From the NCBI GenBank assembly GCA_033032865.1, contig JAWHQI010000276.1, forward strand, positions 1,798,001-1,862,000: DNA of 64,000 nt, read 5' to 3'. The position numbers and the translations under genes were made by a program. Position 1 is the stretch's first letter; every line of letters begins with the position of its first letter. The stretch comes from Dactylorhiza incarnata. Taxonomy: Eukaryota > Streptophyta > Magnoliopsida > Asparagales > Orchidaceae. The notes under the pieces were generated by a model. It was not told the DNA's origin. It did not search any database and saw only the letters and a program-made list of their open reading frames with translations. Shown here in pieces: positions 1-9,735 of this stretch.

Positions 1-532
1 GGAATCAGTAAGCGCTAGCTTCCCCCTATCTTTGGGGGCCCGAGCTCCACAAGAGAAAGTTTTGGTTTCAACAAGAAGGAGATTATGTATCTTTGGAAAC
101 ATTCATTTTAGGCAACCTTAACGTTGGCGTTGAGTCTAACGCCTGGCGTTGAGTCAAATCATTCCCAAAATGCTCCTGCAATCACGGCAGCTTCCCTCCA
201 TGTCATTTTCATCTTGGCGGGAATGAAAGTCAATGCCGGCGTTAAGAGTTAATGTCGGGCGTTAGCTGTTTTCCATAATCTAGGCCATATCGTCGATCAT
301 CTCAGCGGCAAGCCAGCTCATCATTTGTCAACGCCCAGCGTTAAGTCATAATGCCTGGCATTAGACCACTTTCATCATTTCAGCTTGTGGGCAGTTCCAG
401 ACCAATTATGAAGCATCCTAGTGGCATATCTGTTTAAACCTGCATGCTAAAAACACAATGGCAAACAAGATCAAATATAAGTAGGATTTGTTATTCTCAA
501 ATCAATGGGATGTGGAAAACGATGTTCCAACA
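1..532 (-). mobile_element. Copia LTR fragment, E6 family
   Basis: This is the right-hand part of a minus-strand LTR cut by the window edge. It matches the LTRs at 27480-27867, 42130-42599 and 63490-63957 through the shared phrase GGAAACATTCATTTTAGGCA and the AACGCC/GGCGTT motif cluster. On the minus strand it starts with TGTTGGAACATCG at 532. It interrupts the 5' LTR of E1. No internal sequence of its own element follows, so it may be a solo LTR; the other end lies outside the window. Confidence 0.8.
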
Positions 533-720
533 GAGGTAAGATCCTTGAAGGATTTGAGTTGTAGGGCATGGAGAGCCTGAGATGTACGACCTTTGTGACT
601 GAGTTGTAGGGTTCCTGGAACCTGAGGTAGAATCCTTGAAGGATCTGAGTTGTAGGGCGTGAAGAGCCTGAGATGTAGGGCCCTTGTGCCTGAGTTGTAG
701 GAACTTTGTAACAGATCTGA
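533..720. repeat. 91-bp tandem repeat in E1 LTR
   Basis: Two copies about 91 bp apart (ATCCTTGAAGG at 541 and 632), each with several GAGTTGTAGGG phrases. A similar but unrelated short tandem repeat lies at the same relative place in the E3 LTRs. Confidence 0.75.
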
Positions 721-961
721 GTTTTGGTGGAGATTGCTGATTCTAGCATACTGCTAGATAGGCGTAGAAGGATAATGGTGTACTCTAGACACATTATCTA
801 GGGGAACCACTATAAATCTGGTTACTCTGTGTGCTGTGCTTGGTGATTGTTTAATGGTTGTGTCTTCTCAAGCTGATCAAGTCTGAAATTCTAAGAGACC
901 CAACAAGTTTTAAAGCTTATATTCACCCCTCTAGGTGATTAGACTACACTCTAAGCTAACA
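533..961 (+). mobile_element. E1 5' LTR, 3' portion
   Basis: The LTR ends at CTAACA (961) directly before the PBS. It contains ACTATAAATC at 810-819 and the U5 motif TTCACCCCTCTAGGTGATT near 922-940, which recurs in other copia LTRs of this window. Its upstream part is displaced by the LTR fragment at 1-532. Confidence 0.75.
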
Positions 962-963
962 AG

Positions 964-975
964 TGGTATCAATGG
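964..975 (+). other. E1 primer binding site
   Basis: TGGTATCAATGG, two bases after the LTR end, is complementary to the 3' end of plant initiator tRNA-Met apart from changes from TGGTATCAGAGC. This fixes the element as plus strand. Confidence 0.8.
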
Positions 976-1039
976 CAGATTGTTTAAAGAAAGATTAACA
1001 CCTTGATTAGATATGCCCTTGGGTGTGTCAAGTTATCAC

Positions 1040-2172
1040 CATGGATCCTGGAGAAAAAAACAAAAAGTTAAGCTCCATGAATAAGGAATGAAGATCTAAT
1101 GTCAAGAAGTTTAGATCTGTAAGTGAAAGCAGCTGCTGTTCCTTATACTCTGAAAAAGAAGCATGTATGGAACTAAGTGTAAAAGGGATAAAAGAACCCA
1201 TTACTCTATCTGATAGTGAGTCTGATGATGAAGAATGCTCTGTGGCAAGAAGAGGGATAAGAACCTCTCTCACTCTCTCAAATAGTGAATCTGAGGATGA
1301 GGAGTTCTATGGGCTTGTTGCCCTATCTACCAAAGAAGATCAGGATGGTTTACATCCTGCTCAGGTATGCACTCCTCACATATTTTTATTATCTACTTCA
1401 ATTGAAAAGACCAAGAGTGCATCAAGTGATTGATCATCATCTGATGATGAAGGAGAAGAGTGCTCATCATGCAACAATGAGGACAATTCTGATCTAATGG
1501 AACAATATGGTATTCTCTTGGAATCTCTTAAAAAGAGCAAGAAATTTGTCAAATCTCAAGCTGAGGAAATAAGAATCCTTAAGCCATTCAAATCTCAAAT
1601 AGAGAGAAGACCAAGGAGGTGACTAGATTGTCCAATGAGCTAATCCTTCTTCAGAAGAGATCTGAAGCTCAGGATAAGACAATTAAGTCTTTAGAAAACA
1701 AGCTTATTTTAGAAAGAAGGCTTGTTGCTAGCTTCTCTAAGCCCAAAACTATTCTCCCTATTATAGAGATCTTCTCCACTCAATACAGAGGAGGACTAGG
1801 CTATAATAAGGAAGTTGGAGAGACTTACCAAGCTAGAACTATCTTCCAAAGGGTTATCTCTCCACAGGCACCATCAGCCAAAGAGAAGGAAAAAGCTTTA
1901 CCTCAAAAGTCTATCCCTAAAGTAAAATCATTGACTGTGCAACCAATGTCAATGCACAATCATATGATTAGTAGAAATGCTTGATGTAAAGCAGCCTGCT
2001 CTTCTTGTCACCTAACCTCCACTCAGAAGGCGATTCAGAAGAGGAGGTATAATAAATTTGAATGCTGGTGTTGTGGTATGGTTAAGCACTTTGCTATAGA
2101 CTGTTGGTTCAACCCAATAGTGCCTAGAGCAAGGTATGAGAAGCCTGCCAGTAGTTTAATTGTCAAGCTTAC
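1040..2172 (+). pseudogene. gag: E1 gag remnant
   Basis: Degenerate Sirevirus-like gag. Open stretches at 1167-1433 and 1619-1984 hold two acidic serine-rich runs (LSDSESDDEE and LSNSESEDEE), a lysine-rich helical stretch and a GLGY motif, in the order usual for this lineage before the zinc knuckle. A CCHC knuckle, CWCCGMVKHFAIDC, is encoded at 2063-2104. The N-terminal RNA-binding/UBN2 region is largely gone: the first ATG after the PBS (1041) opens only 16 codons. Gag would form the particle that packages element RNA. Several stops and shifts make it non-functional. The C-terminal end is split from the protease start by the solo LTR at 2177. Confidence 0.75.
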
Positions 2173-2176
2173 AGTA

Positions 2177-3571
2177 TGAAAGTGAGGTTAGTTCTTAAAT
2201 TAAAACTCTTTTTGGGTTATTTCAAAATAATGATATATAAATATGTGTAATGCTGAGTGAGTTATAAAAGCAAATAAAGAAATCAGCAATAAATCACAGC
2301 AAAAGAATCACATCACAGACGACACAAGAAATTTATAGTAGTTCCCCAATCAACCTGGGTACATCTACTCTTCTACCACACTTGGTAGGAATCCACTACA
2401 GGTTATTGATCAGGTGCCCTACAACCAAGGGAGTTTTGATCATGTGTCCACACACCAAGTGAGCTTTTGATCAGGTGCTCTAACCCAACTACAGGTTTTT
2501 GATCAGGTGCCCTGCCAACAATGGCTGTAACTTTTGAAGGGAGTTATAACCCCTTTATACAGGTAAAAAGAAAATGGAAAATATATTGTTCTTCTCTTTG
2601 CTTAAGAAGACTCTAGAGATCCTAATGGGTTGTTGAGAATGGATCTTGATGATGTTGAAGAAGAGCTCCCCCTGATTTGATTAGTGTTGAGGAAGCTTCT
2701 TCACTTGATTGTAAATACTCCTTTTCTTCTTCTGCAGTTTGATCCTGAGCAAATGATATTGATTGGTGTCTCAGGATAAATATCTTCTGCAGAGAAGAGT
2801 TAGCAAGAAGAAGATATATAGATAAAATATATTGTTCTTATAAAGAACTCTGCTGATGTGTTCTTCTTTTTGCTTCTCTGTTTTTCTCCTGTATCTCTCC
2901 TTGTTTATTCTTCCTGGTTCTTCCTATTCTCTTCTTCTTATTCTCTGATCTTCTCTTTTTATATATATTCTGGAGAAGGCTGAATTGAATTCTTGCCCAA
3001 CAAGGAAAGAGATAATATCTCTTTAATTTCCTCGAGCAGACAAATTTCCGTCTTTGTCTTTTCTGCCAACGGCTATAATATTTAATGCTGTAACGGCTAT
3101 AATATTAATTCATAAAGAAGACGGGCAGCAATAAATAACAATATATAAAATAGAATTTAATCAAGAATATTGCTGAGAATATTAGACGAGCTGAGAAAGG
3201 AGAAATATAATTGCTGATGTTAATTTTGTCGAGCTCAGCTTCATGTTCGTCGATCTGATTATTTAATTCATCGTTATGAGCTTCTGCTAAATATTCGTCG
3301 AACGCAGCTTTTTGTCGACCATTGAGACGGCTGGATTTTGTCGACCGCTTAGATGTGATCGTCGACTGCTGAGATAGCTGTTCTTCGTCGAGCGCAGAAT
3401 GAATATCATTCGTCGACTGCAAAGCGCCGTTCGTCGAACACAGATAGCCATTCGTCGAACCCAGAGAACATGTCTAATTTTCTCTTGTCTCTTGTCCTAA
3501 TGGAATTTCGTCGATCACAGAATATTTATAAATAAGGATCATGACTCAAATCCAAAACTAAGGTTCCAACA
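2177..3571 (-). mobile_element. Solo copia LTR inside E1
   Basis: On the minus strand this starts TGTTGGAACCTTAG (3571) and ends CTCACTTTCA (2177), the same terminal style as the E3 LTR. No internal region remains. Flanks CAGTA (2172-2176) and TAGTA (3572-3576) are a target duplication with one mismatch. The U3 side (3225-3525) has many TTCGTCGA and GTCGAC motifs. The GGGGAACTACTATA run near 2331-2344 (minus) matches the U5 region of E3. It arose by LTR-LTR recombination that removed the rest of the element. Confidence 0.85.
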
Positions 3572-3760
3572 TAGTAGTTATGGCTAACAAGAACCAAGGG
3601 CCCAAATTGGGTTCCTAAGGAATATTAATCCTTGTCTTGCAGGTTTGCCCAATGGCCAACCAAGGGTAAATGTGGCTGTTGGACAATAGATGACCAGACA
3701 TAAGTCTGGATTAAGATATATTTCATCAAAAATATATATTACTTTAAGCAAATCTATTGG
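3572..3760 (+). pseudogene. pol: E1 gag end and protease scrap
   Basis: This continues the gag interrupted at 2176. It encodes NKNQGPKLG, like the GPK..WVPK linker that precedes the copia protease, then a degraded version of the aspartic protease active-site region near 3672-3700 (a DSGCS-RHMTG-like phrase with stops and a lost glycine). Nothing of integrase or RT follows. The identification rests on short motifs only. Confidence 0.55.
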
Positions 3761-3848
3761 ATCTTACAATCACATCCGGGTATTCTAAGATTGATACAAT
3801 AACTTTTGCCAATCCTGGTACGCGCCCCTTCACATTCTAAAGTAAGAC

Positions 3849-3860
3849 ATATATAAATAG
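3849..3860 (+). promoter_or_regulatory. TATA-like box before ORF2a
   Basis: CATATATAAATA lies about 110 bp before the ORF2a ATG. The other three ORF2 copies have a similar box at nearly the same distance, so it is a candidate internal promoter. Confidence 0.45.
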
Positions 3861-3968
3861 TTCACATGTTAAGAAATAGAGTACAACCTACATTTGCTCT
3901 AAGCTATCACGTTGAGTTTTTGAGCTCTCGCGACGCCGAACCCCCTGCAAACTCGGCGATTCAAGGAA

Positions 3969-5850
3969 ATGGCACATGTGAAGATTGACAACACCTGCAA
4001 TACTGGATGTGAGCTAGTGCGCGATGAGTTCATCGACGCCGATGAGGAGATAAAATCAACAATCAGGAAAATAGATGAAGTGGGACTAGAATACGTGCTC
4101 TCAGAGCCAACTGCTATCATGCATAGAGAACTTTTGGTGTTCTATGCTGAGCCCGAGATGAGTACTTCTGGAAATGCCATCAAAACTAGGGTTGAAAATA
4201 CCTTATTAAGAGTGACGGAAAAAGGACTTTCCAAGGCGCTCCATCTGCCTAGATTTTCAGAAGACGAGATAGAGGAAGAAATCTCAGAGGAAGATCTCTC
4301 GACTGTATAGGTGTGGTGCAACCACACAGGACAATTACATGGTACCTTGAAAAGGGCTGACTTCAATGTAAGAGGAAAGCTTTTGGAAGATATCATTGGC
4401 AAAGCATTGATATGCAAATCTAAATCTCACGACAGAATATCCAAGGACATGTTTGAGATAATGACAAGAATAGTTCTATGCAAGAAAATTGACTGAGCTC
4501 AGTTACTCTTCAAAAGGATCCAGGGAAGTCTCCAAGCACCAAACATTGGAAAAATTCCTTCTCTTTATCTCACTAATACTCTTTAGCTGAATGAAAATAT
4601 GGGATCACCCATCCATCACAGGAAGAAGATAGATCTGAAGATTCTAGAGAGGTGGGAGAAAGTCATCCCTAAAATGCAAAGAATGGGAATAATGTCACCA
4701 AAAGTGAGGATAGCTCATCTGCAGAAGGTAATTGCATACCAAATCTAGAACCACAGGAAGAGGCCCTAGTTGCTGCCATGACAATGCTTGAAGACACTTC
4801 TGTTAGATAGAGGAGTGCAACAGTTGAGAGGGAGACTCACGCTAAGTTCTTAGCCCAAGAGACTGTGTTTCCTATCAATAATGTGGTTGTTGTTGAGGGG
4901 GAGTCTCATAATATAGTCCCTACTTCAGAGGTTGAGGAAGCAACTCACACTGAGGATGCTGTCCAAGAAGAGCTAGGAAGCTGCATGATGGATGCTGAAG
5001 ATAGTGTCCTTGAGAAGGGAATTATTGAACTAGAGAATCTCTGCACATATTTCATCTTGATTCTAGACAAAGAAACTGAAGATGCTCATCAAATACATGA
5101 TTCCCATAATAACCCTCCTAATGATGAGCTCATAGGCAGTGCGGTTGAGGACCCTCAAGGGAAAGTAGCTAGGAAGGAGCAAGATCTTACATGAGCATCT
5201 ACACTACCATCTCATGAGCAAGCTCCAAGCCCCTTAATTGAACAAATAAAGAATTTGCTAATTGAGAAAAGACAAAGCTATCAAGAATATATGGACAAGG
5301 CAGTTAAGGGAATCAGAGATAATATGTCAGCCTAGATGAATGAGATAAGAGCAGACATTGATCACATTAATACTTAGATCACCAGCTGGTTCATAAGGGT
5401 TGGAACAGTTGTAGACAGTAATATGAATGCACTGCAATCTATGGGCGAAAGAGTGGACACCTCAGTACAACAAAATCAAGAGGTAGATGAGAATCTAGAA
5501 AAGCAGTTAGATGGCGAACTACAAATATTGCTGATAGTCAAAAGTTGATCATAACTAGGTGCATTAACTCAAATGAATTCACTCATGAAGCTCTAAACAC
5601 CAAATTGGAGCAGAGTACTAAGGAAATTTGACAGTGCATTGGTGAGTCATGTCAGAAAAGGAAGACCATAATGATAGATGAAAAAATGCCCTCAAAAGAA
5701 AAAGAGATGAACAATGGGCCAGTGATCCAAGCCTTAAGTCTTTAAGACCAAGATCAAGAGATATTGTATGGACTACATTGTGAGACTTTAGGGAAAGTTT
5801 AGAAGACATATCCAGACACTACCCTTCAAGTGAGTGGAACAAGCACAAGA
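3969..5850 (+). pseudogene. ORF2a: broken plant-transposon-domain protein
   Basis: Broken member of the ORF2 family. It starts at ATGGCAC (3969). The first 113 codons are open to a TAG at 4308; the same frame then runs on through the conserved core (LLEDIIGK, then CK and SHDR, about 4377-4430) to a TGA at 4494. A frameshift follows. Later open stretches are acidic (4865-5194), then encode Lys/Glu/Gln-rich helical, probably coiled-coil sequence (5240-5520). The N-terminus aligns well with ORF2b (VRDEF versus VRDGF, IMHRE versus IMRRE). The core resembles the 'putative plant transposon protein' domain. Function is unknown; by position it is an env-like extra gene. No membrane segment is evident. 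Confidence 0.65.
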
Positions 5851-6574
5851 AAACAGAAGCCATGAGAACACTGTACAAACAACATCATCAGGAAGGAACA
5901 CTACCAGAGAATGCCCCTCTATTCTTGATAAATACATCCCAAAGCCATTATCCTATTTTGAAAGACAAGAGCAGAAGCTTCAAAGGAAGGAGAAAGATGC
6001 AGAGTAGAGAATGAACTGTTAAAGTAGTATTAACACATGTGATAGCTAGAAACAAATGATGTTGTAACTCTACTTTAAGAACATGTGGCTTATCTATAAA
6101 ATCTTACTGAAGTTTATGAAGTACTTGTTTATGCATTCATTTCATTTCTCTGATACATGCTTAACCTGTGCTAACTTATTTTTATTAACTAACTCATCAG
6201 TAAACAATGGTTAATGTAATTCATAATAGAAATTATAACTCACTAGAATTAATATATAATCTAGTGTCACTAAATTGATAAAGCATCTTTAAGAAAGCAT
6301 ACAAGCTACTAAGAAATTATGCAGCCGACACACAAAATGTCCTCACACTGATTATGCAAAAGAATAATCCAAGAAAAAATCGTTCTATCTACAAAATGAT
6401 ATCGTCGTAATAACAGAAAGAATCATCGAAATGACTCTACGATTTTGTCATAAAGACACGACTATACCTAACCGTATGTTCATCAATTCAGAAATCTAAA
6501 ATGAATCGATCACGGCCATTCAATCTGATATATTCAAACATCTAATATGTGGCTCTTCGCTTCCCACACTAGAA
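5851..6574 (+). other. Spacer between ORF2a and ORF2b
   Basis: AT-rich and without a convincing gene. The first part is the decayed tail of ORF2a. From about 6400 there are scattered ATCGTCG, ATCATCG and ACGACT motifs like those before ORF2d and in the related LTRs. No LTR boundary or primer site is visible, so the two ORF2 copies appear to belong to one element. Confidence 0.45.
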
Positions 6575-6586
6575 ATTATAAATAGG
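6575..6586 (+). promoter_or_regulatory. TATA-like box before ORF2b
   Basis: ATTATAAATAGG, a good plant TATA box, lies about 120-130 bp before the ORF2b ATG. Degenerate CGTCG/ATCGA motifs lie 100-200 bp further upstream. Confidence 0.5.
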
Positions 6587-6704
6587 GTCAAATGTCTTGA
6601 AATTAAAAGCACATACTACATTTTCCCTAAAATCCATCGAGTGCTCTCAATCGGGTGGGAGTAATCAAGTTGATACACTCAGCTCCACCTCAAGCATCTG
6701 AGAG

Positions 6705-8624
6705 ATGGATCCAAAGAAGGAAGGATACCTGCATGAAGGGAGTGAGATAGTAAGGGATGGATTCCTGAAGGCTCCAGAAGAAATCCATGCCACCATAATA
6801 CTACTAAACTCTGTCAACTTACAGTTCTTGCTATTTGAAACCACAGTAATAATGAGAAGAGAAGTCCTTGAATTCTTCACAAAAGCCAAGATTGGTTCAA
6901 AAGGGATGTCAGTAAGGAGAAAAATAAATGGAACTAAAATATAGGTAACTACAAAGGGACTAGCCAAGGTCTTCAAGTTGCTCTCATTTTCCAAGAAGAA
7001 GAGGATGAGGAAGTTACCACTAAGGATCTGAATGATGCCCTAGAATGGCGTGGACACTCCAGGAAGACCTATGAATCTCTAGAAAGGAAGAAATTCAATC
7101 AGCTGGGAAAGCTGCTGGCTGATATAGTGGGAAAAGCCCTCCAATGCAAAGTAGGGTCACATGATAGGATATCTAAACAGTTGTTTGACCTAATGGCAAG
7201 GATTATCCTGATCAATAAAACAAATTGGGCTCAAGTCATCCTCCAGAGAATTCATGAAAGATTTCAAGTCCCAAATCTTGGCAGAATACTATCTCTTTAT
7301 TTACTCCACTCATATCCTGATAACTTGAACAAGAAACTTGGAGTCAAGATACATCACATGAGAAGAATGGACAACAAAGTATTAGAAAGATGGGAAAAAT
7401 ATTCTTACAAAGTCTCCCAAAAGGATGAAGGCTGCAAAGAATGTAGAAAGTGAAGAAGAAAGCTCTTCTGCAGAAAGTGAGTTTGTGCATAATCCAAATT
7501 TATCAAGCTCTGGGGAGCAGGTGGAGTAGAGGAATGTCTCTCTCCAAACATAAGCACTGAATCCAGCACCACTGCAGGAACAGATCAAGGAAATGCTGAA
7601 ACTGAGGGGGAGCATGATACTGAGCTCCCTGCTCATGTGGTAGCAGTGATCGACAAGATCACCGAGGCTGAGAATGGTGTCCATCATATATTAGTAGTTC
7701 AAGAGGACCCAATTAAGGCTGAAAAGGAACCAAATCAAGAAGAGTTGGCTGTCAACACAAGCAGAGATCTGTTAACTGTTGAAGGATTGACTATTTATGA
7801 GGTTAAAGTGAGACAATCCTCCTTCAAGAGATCTCCTTCTCCCATGTTTGATGAGGCTGAAGGAATGGAGGACTATCTGTCTATTGTAATGAAGAAGAAG
7901 GCTGAAGGAAAACATAAAAAGCCCAAATCTTCCTTAGGACAAATGTTAGAGGATTCCACTCTACTGCTCCAAATAAGGATGCTCTTGGATGAGCAAAGAA
8001 ACAAACTTGAAAGCTATGTAGACACTGCTTTCAATTACTTAAGAATAGACCTGTCCAGTGAGACTACTAGTCTAAGAATTGAGATGAAGTATCTGTAAGA
8101 GAACACTGCCAACCATCTAGAACTCACTCACAAGGGTCTAGCTAATATCATTAAAAATCAGGTTGTAACCACTAACAATCTAGAGAAAGCCTACATAGCT
8201 ACTATCAAGAAAATGTTTGAGCACAAAATAATCATTCAAGAAAGAGTAGATCTCTGCAATCAGGAAATGGACAATCAAATGCTTAAAACTAAAAATCATC
8301 TGGAAAAAGGAATCCACATGCTAAAGGACAAGATTCTAAATCTTCAGGGAGTCTACAAAGGGACATTTCAGAAGAAGTCATAAAGGGAGAGAGATCTATG
8401 ATAATGGCCAGTGATGAGCATGCCATTTGGACCTCTAATACAATCAGGGAAGCAATGCTCTCCTTCCTATTTTCTATGATGAGCCTGCTGATATTCCTGC
8501 TAATATACCTGATGCTGCTGCTGAACCATGGAAAGGAAAGGAAATCATTAATGAAGATGAAACAAAGTTAAGAAAGAAGAGATATATAGAAGAAATAGAG
8601 AAGAATGAAGATTGTAAGCAATAG
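6705..8624 (+). pseudogene. ORF2b: broken plant-transposon-domain protein
   Basis: Second ORF2 copy in E1, starting ATGGATCC (6705). The N-terminus is open to a TAG at 6942. After a frameshift the core (LLADIVGK, CK, SHDR, then a WAQ segment, 7100-7250) continues in another frame to 7453. The next open part (7637-8098) is acidic and then helical; 8100-8380 continues it with leucine- and lysine-rich sequence typical of a coiled coil. The tail ends at a TAG at 8622. It is about 45-50 percent similar to ORF2a over the first 70 residues by eye. The family occurs four times here. Biochemical function is unknown. At least one stop and two shifts disable it. Confidence 0.65.
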
Positions 8625-9143
8625 AGCCCTAAATAAAGGGAAATAATCATAAGTGCATGAGAGAACATTAAAATAAACAAGACTGAATGAAGCAAATTGT
8701 ATAGCTCCTAAGAATGGAACAAGTATGAAAATCAAGAAGAACTAAGAAGAAGCACAGAACAGACAAGCTGGCAGGAAGAATTCCAATAGATGCATAGGAG
8801 CCACTCAGATACCATCTGATGCCAAATGGATACTTTGCTAGGCAATCTGAAAAGAGACAGGAGGTTGTTGTCAAGAAAATAAGGAGTGAAGTACTTCTAA
8901 AGGAACTGGAAGCATAGATGGCAGTTTATTTTGGGCAAATGTAGAATTGCTGGAAATTTCAAATACATTTCAATATTTATAAATTCATAATAAGATGATG
9001 TATCTTACACTGGTTCTTATACTGTGACAATTTCATACCATAAATCACATTTTGATGCTCTTACAATCTAAAATGAAAAGATCTTATTATCTGTTGATTT
9101 TCATTAAATGTGCTTTATCAATGAATGAGTAAAGACTTCTTCA
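8625..9143 (+). other. E1 3' untranslated region
   Basis: AT-rich leader to the polypurine tract. No gene seen. Confidence 0.5.
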
Positions 9144-9156
9144 AATAGGGGGAGAT
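9144..9156 (+). other. E1 polypurine tract
   Basis: AATAGGGGGAGAT directly precedes TGTTGGGAACC, the start of the 3' LTR. The same tract precedes the E3 and E4 3' LTRs. It primes plus-strand DNA synthesis. Confidence 0.85.
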
Positions 9157-9507
9157 TGTTGGGAACCAGTACAATAGATTAGATCTACTATGGCGCTTTT
9201 TATGCGATGCTTTTTAAAATGCCGCGGTTTCTTTAATATAAGTGTGGTGTTTTGAGTTAAAAATGTAGCAAAAACCGTAGAATAGATTTAGCAGCGCTTT
9301 TAATAACCAAGCACCGCAAAAGAATTAATTAATACGCTCCACGCTAGGATTTATTTGGCATTTCTGGCATCCCTCTCTCCCCCCAATCATCTCCCGCAAA
9401 AACTCAGTTGAAAATAGGGTGCGCCTCTAGTTGGCGCTCAAATTGATGGCGTCCTGCTTGCTAGAGGTCAGATCATCACCGATAGTGTGCTCTCTCGCCT
9501 ATTCCTT
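9157..9507 (+). mobile_element. E1 3' LTR, 5' portion
   Basis: Starts TGTTGGGAACC right after the PPT. It contains repeated GGCGCT, GCCGC and ACCGC motifs, its own CpG-rich set. It is cut off at 9507 by the LTR that starts at 9508. It does not overlap the surviving part of the 5' LTR, so the two cannot be compared for age. Confidence 0.7.
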
Positions 9508-9735
9508 TGTTGTATCTTGTGGCGCCCTTAGAGGGGGGGGGGGGTGAATAAGGGTTTTAGAAAATTTTAAGTTTTTATAGAAAACTTTTGATATTTTATT
9601 TGAATAAGAGTGAATAAAAAATAAAGAGTAGTAAATCAATTTTATTAAATAGAAAAAAACAAGATTATTACTAATAAAATTTGGTTACAAAATCTGATTT
9701 CTATGACACCAGAAATCCAAGGTGAAATATGAAAT
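9508..9735 (-). mobile_element. Split copia LTR, left part
   Basis: TGTTGTATCTTGTGGCGCCC followed by a run of 12 G is the reverse complement of a copia LTR end (GGCGCC, CAAGATCCAACA), as at 35226-35248, 41472 and 62789. It is interrupted after GAAAT by E2 and resumes at 26992. No primer site lies to its left, so it is either solo or a remnant. Confidence 0.85.
9731..9735. repeat. E2 target site duplication
   Basis: GAAAT here and at 26987-26991 exactly flank E2. The uninterrupted sequence ATATGAAATACTCTTTT is present in the intact relative at 41695-41711, confirming the empty site. Confidence 0.95.

Larger units (their letters stand above)
533..9507 (+). mobile_element. E1: decayed copia element without pol
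   Basis: Plus-strand Ty1/copia element, Sirevirus-like. In order it has the 3' part of the 5' LTR (533-961), PBS (964-975), degenerate gag, a short protease remnant, two copies of ORF2, PPT (9144-9156) and the first 351 bp of the 3' LTR (9157-9507). Both LTRs are broken by E6-family LTRs. Integrase, RT and RNase H are missing: only about 200 bp separate the protease scrap from ORF2a. A solo LTR sits at 2177-3571. All reading frames have stops or shifts. Confidence 0.75.
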
